Origin: Saprospiraceae bacterium | Lineage (GTDB): Bacteria > Bacteroidota > Bacteroidia > Chitinophagales > Saprospiraceae | Assembly (NCBI GenBank): GCA_023299965.1 | Contig: JALZVN010000367.1 | Span: 1-8,944, forward strand | Reading direction: 5' to 3' | DNA length: 8,944 nt | In this document: positions 6,549 to 8,944 of the stretch, in pieces | Layout: every line of letters begins with the position of its first letter | Numbering within the stretch: the stretch's first letter is position 1 | Position numbers and translations under genes: made by a program | Notes under the pieces: model-generated | What the model was told of the DNA's origin: nothing | Databases searched by the model: none | What the model saw: the letters and a program-made list of their open reading frames with translations, nothing else

Positions 6549-7934
6549 CTAATTTGGGTTAAATGCAGTAATGATAGATCTGATATTGAAATCATGGTAT
6601 AGATCTGGCCCAAAGTCGAAAAGCATTTCTGCATGTTCGTGATGTACAAGATTAAATTTTCTTAATAAGTATTCCGCCCCTATACGATCATTCAGCTTGT
6701 ACAAGCATACAATCTCACAAAGCGAAATCCCGACACCTGATGTACAAGTCTTAGATTCTTCGATTACCTTCAAGGCTTCATCATAGATCTCCTGATTCAT
6801 ATAGAATACCGCTAGCATGATCCAGTAGTCCGGAATATCAGCAGCAATATCAGCGGCTTGTTGATAAAAAGGAAGCGCCTTATCATAGTTGCCTTGCTTT
6901 TCAAATACTTCAGCAATAGCAGCGTAGAAGACTTCATTGCGATCTTCTATCTGCATAGCTTGCAAGTATGCGTTGATTGCTTTTTGCAAGTAATTTTTTT
7001 GGCAATAATATTCTCCTATGTGGTAATGCGCCATTGCATTTTTAGGATTCAGTCTAACCGCTTTTTTGAAATGATTAAAAGCCATGGTAGTTTGGCCATT
7101 GTGAAAATGGCAAATCCCCATCTTAGTATAGATATCACTCTTATCGTGATTATTGACCAGCATTTCGCTATACAGATCCAAGGCTTTACTATACTCTTCA
7201 ATCCGCATATACGCCTCTCCACCCATCAAAAATCCATCTTGAAAATCTTTATTGATAATCGTGGCATATTCGAGCGCTTCTGCAGCATCTTCGAAGTTAT
7301 CCAAGTTGTAGTAGGCGTAGCCCAAATTGTACCAGGACAAATAGGAATACGTTCTACGTTCTAGCAATTGCAAATGCAACTCTACGCTTTCTTCATATCT
7401 ACCCGTCAACTCTACACACCACCAAATATGTTCAAGTGCTTCTTCATTATGCGGATTCGCCAACAGAGACAATTTGGTAGATTCAAACATCTCATCTAAC
7501 TCATTTAGTTTTTCGTAAATCATCGCTTTGTATAAAAGTATATCAGATAAATCTTTTTCATTGGTAGTTGGAACAGCCTCTAATAATTCCAAAGCTTCAT
7601 GATTCTCACCCTTTTCATTTAAAATATCCGCTTTAAGTAAAATGGTATCCAAATCATTTGGTCCATATACTCCTGCTGTTTCTAGTGCGTCCAAAGCAGC
7701 ATCCAGTTTTCGTTTAGCGAAAAGTAATTCTGCTTGTTTGAAATAAACTTGACTCGAATAAGGATAAAATTTGATCGCTTGCTGTAGCACACTATCCGCT
7801 TGATCATATTGATCATTGTCGCGGTAATATTCGGATAGCCGGATGTAGTCCGGTTCATTCAGCTTGTAAGATTGATTGGATTCAAAACTTTTAACAATAG
7901 TAAGAAAATGATTTTCGTTCTTATTGACTTCCAT
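6549..7934 (-). CDS. tetratricopeptide repeat protein
   Basis: This 461-residue protein is made almost wholly of TPR repeats. About eleven or twelve 34-residue units run from residue 29 to the 430s. Good examples are the Trp-Tyr-Asn-Leu-Gly-Tyr-Ala-Tyr-Tyr unit near 203 and the following Met-Gly-Gly-Glu-Ala-Tyr, Lys-Met-Gly-Ile-Cys and His-Ile-Gly-Glu-Tyr-Tyr units. There is no signal peptide or membrane segment, so a cytoplasmic scaffold is inferred. The acidic composition and a C-terminal Phe-Asp-Phe-Gly-Pro-Asp-Leu patch recall a recurring class of Bacteroidota TPR proteins of unknown partner. Repeats near residue 400 onward are degenerate. It converges with porQ across 36 bp without a convincing terminator, and diverges from rnhB. 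No specific function can be assigned. Confidence 0.85.
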   Translation of the reverse strand: MEVNKNENHFLTIVKSFESNQSYKLNEPDYIRLSEYYRDNDQYDQADSVLQQAIKFYPYSSQVYFKQAELLFAKRKLDAALDALETAGVYGPNDLDTILLKADILNEKGENHEALELLEAVPTTNEKDLSDILLYKAMIYEKLNELDEMFESTKLSLLANPHNEEALEHIWWCVELTGRYEESVELHLQLLERRTYSYLSWYNLGYAYYNLDNFEDAAEALEYATIINKDFQDGFLMGGEAYMRIEEYSKALDLYSEMLVNNHDKSDIYTKMGICHFHNGQTTMAFNHFKKAVRLNPKNAMAHYHIGEYYCQKNYLQKAINAYLQAMQIEDRNEVFYAAIAEVFEKQGNYDKALPFYQQAADIAADIPDYWIMLAVFYMNQEIYDEALKVIEESKTCTSGVGISLCEIVCLYKLNDRIGAEYLLRKFNLVHHEHAEMLFDFGPDLYHDFNIRSIITAFNPN

Positions 7935-8319
7935 AAAACCTGAAACTGAAATTTTGAAGTGTGAGTGAATAGCTTAGTCTCAAAATAACGAATTTATTTC
8001 CTTCTAGCGCACTTCTATTGGTACTATTTCACATATTTATTTTTCGCATTCAAATTTATAATAATCTATTTAAACAATGCATAATCAGCTATATACATAT
8101 ATTAATATTGTTATATTCAATATGCGTAGCACACGCAAAATCTTCATTTTCATCTTTCAATATATTTGGATTTTTATAACTCAAGAATGCTATTTATTTG
8201 CTATCCAATCGAATCTTTCAGTCATTAGGCTCTCAAACGGTCCGGTTTTCATTTTTTGTACTGAAATATTTCCTTTACTAAAAAACTACTGTTTTATAGA
8301 AGTATCTTACTTTTGGTCT
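7935..8319. other. 385-bp AT-rich divergent intergenic region between the TPR gene and rnhB
   Basis: This region separates the two divergent starts and should hold promoters for both. For the TPR gene (minus strand), CAAATTTA at 8051-8058 reads TAAATTTG in reverse, an exact -7 match. The nearest -33-like CAA at 8075-8077 is only 16 nt away. For rnhB (plus strand), exact -7 matches are TATATTTG at 8161-8168 and TACTTTTG at 8308-8315, and TATTTTTC at 8038-8045 has a TTG 17 nt upstream; none is a complete promoter. A short inverted repeat, ATATTG/CAATAT, spans 8105-8123. The frame of rnhB stays open back to 8074, but the translated stretch is not RNase HII-like. No RNA gene was recognised. Confidence 0.6.
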
Positions 8320-8916
8320 ATGTCCAAGAAAAAGACCTTAGCCTCATATTATAAAAAAGGAATATTAGAAGCAGGTTGCGATGAAGCAGGAAGAGGCTGT
8401 TTGGCCGGACCCGTATTTGCCGCAGCGGTTATCCTTCCTCCGAAGCACAAATTGAGAGATCTAGACGACTCCAAAGTATTGACAAAAGAAGTACGCGACG
8501 AACTGCGAGCACGAATAGAAAAAGAATCTCTAGCATGGGCAGTCGCCTCCGTCACTCCTCGTCAAATTGAAAAAATAAATATCCTCAACGCTTCTTTTAA
8601 AGCAATGCATAAAGCAGTGGACAAATTAAAGATGCAACCTGAATGTCTTTTGATCGACGGCAATCGCTTCAATCCCTATCTTGGCATTCCGCATATTTGT
8701 ATTATCAAAGGAGACAGCAAATATGCTTCCATCGCGGCAGCTTCTATTTTAGCAAAGACCTATCGAGATGAATACATGCTCAAGCTGGATAAAAAATTTC
8801 CGCAATACGCTTGGCAGAGCAATAAAGGCTATCCTACCAAAGCGCATCGTGCTGCTATCGCTTCCAATGGTCCATGTAAGCATCATCGGAAAACGTTTAA
8901 ATTGCTAGCAATTTGA
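8320..8916 (+). CDS. rnhB: ribonuclease HII
   Basis: RNase HII cuts the RNA strand of RNA-DNA hybrids and removes single ribonucleotides misincorporated in DNA, in the cytoplasm with Mg2+ or Mn2+. Starting at the ATG at 8320 gives 198 residues, the usual bacterial length. The motif Gly19-Cys-Asp21-Glu22-Ala-Gly-Arg-Gly opens the domain, followed by Leu-Ala-Gly-Pro-Val and Asp49-Asp-Ser-Lys-Val-Leu. Leu-Ile-Asp113-Gly-Asn and Lys-Gly-Asp132-Ser-Lys supply the other two catalytic aspartates. Ala-Ala-Ala-Ser-Ile-Leu-Ala-Lys and the Tyr-Arg-Asp motif follow. The frame has an earlier ATG at 8077, which would add 81 residues rich in Phe, Ile and Tyr with no family similarity. The later start places Asp21 where other RNase HII enzymes have the first catalytic Asp, so I prefer it. 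No Shine-Dalgarno sequence is seen. The gene appears monocistronic within the window. Confidence 0.95.
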   Translation: MSKKKTLASYYKKGILEAGCDEAGRGCLAGPVFAAAVILPPKHKLRDLDDSKVLTKEVRDELRARIEKESLAWAVASVTPRQIEKINILNASFKAMHKAVDKLKMQPECLLIDGNRFNPYLGIPHICIIKGDSKYASIAAASILAKTYRDEYMLKLDKKFPQYAWQSNKGYPTKAHRAAIASNGPCKHHRKTFKLLAI

Positions 8917-8944
8917 GTTATGAATTATGAGTGATGAGTTATGA
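8917..8944 (+). repeat. tandem heptamer repeat, four copies, open at the window end
   Basis: Immediately after the rnhB stop (TGA 8914-8916) come four 7-nt units: GTTATGA (8917-8923), ATTATGA (8924-8930), GTGATGA (8931-8937) and GTTATGA (8938-8944), consensus RTKATGA. The run reaches the last base, so the true copy number is unknown. Short heptameric tandem repeats between genes are familiar in Bacteroidota and cyanobacteria. Confidence 0.7.

Noticed and set aside
6858..7364. 168-codon open frame on the + strand inside the TPR gene
   Set aside because: It is fully antisense to a well-supported TPR gene, and its translation is Ile/Phe-rich with no recognisable family. It is a by-product of the repeat gene's codon use.
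8077..8319. Using the ATG at 8077 as the start of RNase HII
   Set aside because: It would give 279 residues against the usual approximately 200, and the extra part has no RNase HII similarity. The ATG at 8320 gives the standard length and motif positions. The open frame is kept only as a finding.

Overview
The window looks like ordinary chromosomal DNA from a member of the Bacteroidota. The firmest marker is a porQ-type gene, because PorQ belongs to the type IX secretion system (T9SS), which is confined to that phylum. Supporting signs are AT-rich DNA, start codons mostly without Shine-Dalgarno sequences, several intergenic matches to the Bacteroidota promoter (TTTG or TTG about 20 nt ahead of TAnnTTTG), a DUF3109 protein and a Bacteroidota-style PpiD. 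The sequence does not settle class or genus.

Layout, left to right. Positions 1-91 hold at most the last codons of an unknown gene. A DUF3109 cysteine-rich protein follows (92-667, +). A 276-bp gap with a good promoter at its end leads to a 707-residue membrane-anchored peptidyl-prolyl isomerase/periplasmic chaperone, ppiD-like (944-3067, +). The next gap (3068-3266) contains a small hairpin over the ppiD stop codon, a 71-nt sequence that can fold almost completely into one long hairpin, and a candidate promoter for the next gene. That gene is UDP-glucose 6-dehydrogenase (3267-4598, +), which ends in a clear intrinsic terminator (4631-4663). Next comes a two-gene unit: a lipoprotein made of 24-residue MORN/YwqK-type repeats (4821-5441, +) and, 9 nt later, porQ (5451-6512, +). 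Facing porQ with a 36-bp gap is a soluble protein built almost wholly of TPR repeats (6549-7934, -). A 385-bp AT-rich divergent region separates it from ribonuclease HII, rnhB (8320-8916, +). Four tandem heptamers directly after the rnhB stop run off the window end.

Functionally, much of the window concerns the cell envelope. PpiD would assist folding of exported proteins in the periplasm. UDP-glucose dehydrogenase supplies UDP-glucuronate for surface polysaccharide. PorQ is an outer-membrane part of the T9SS surface-attachment machinery, and the repeat lipoprotein is probably co-transcribed with it. DUF3109, the TPR protein and RNase HII are cytoplasmic and show no obvious link to each other or to the envelope genes.

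I see no mobile element, CRISPR array, phage gene, toxin-antitoxin pair, tRNA or rRNA. No novel multi-gene system is evident. The points most worth a second look are the 71-nt hairpin, the lipoprotein-porQ pair, the repeated parvulin-like units in PpiD, the organisation around the rnhB start, and the terminal heptamer repeat.
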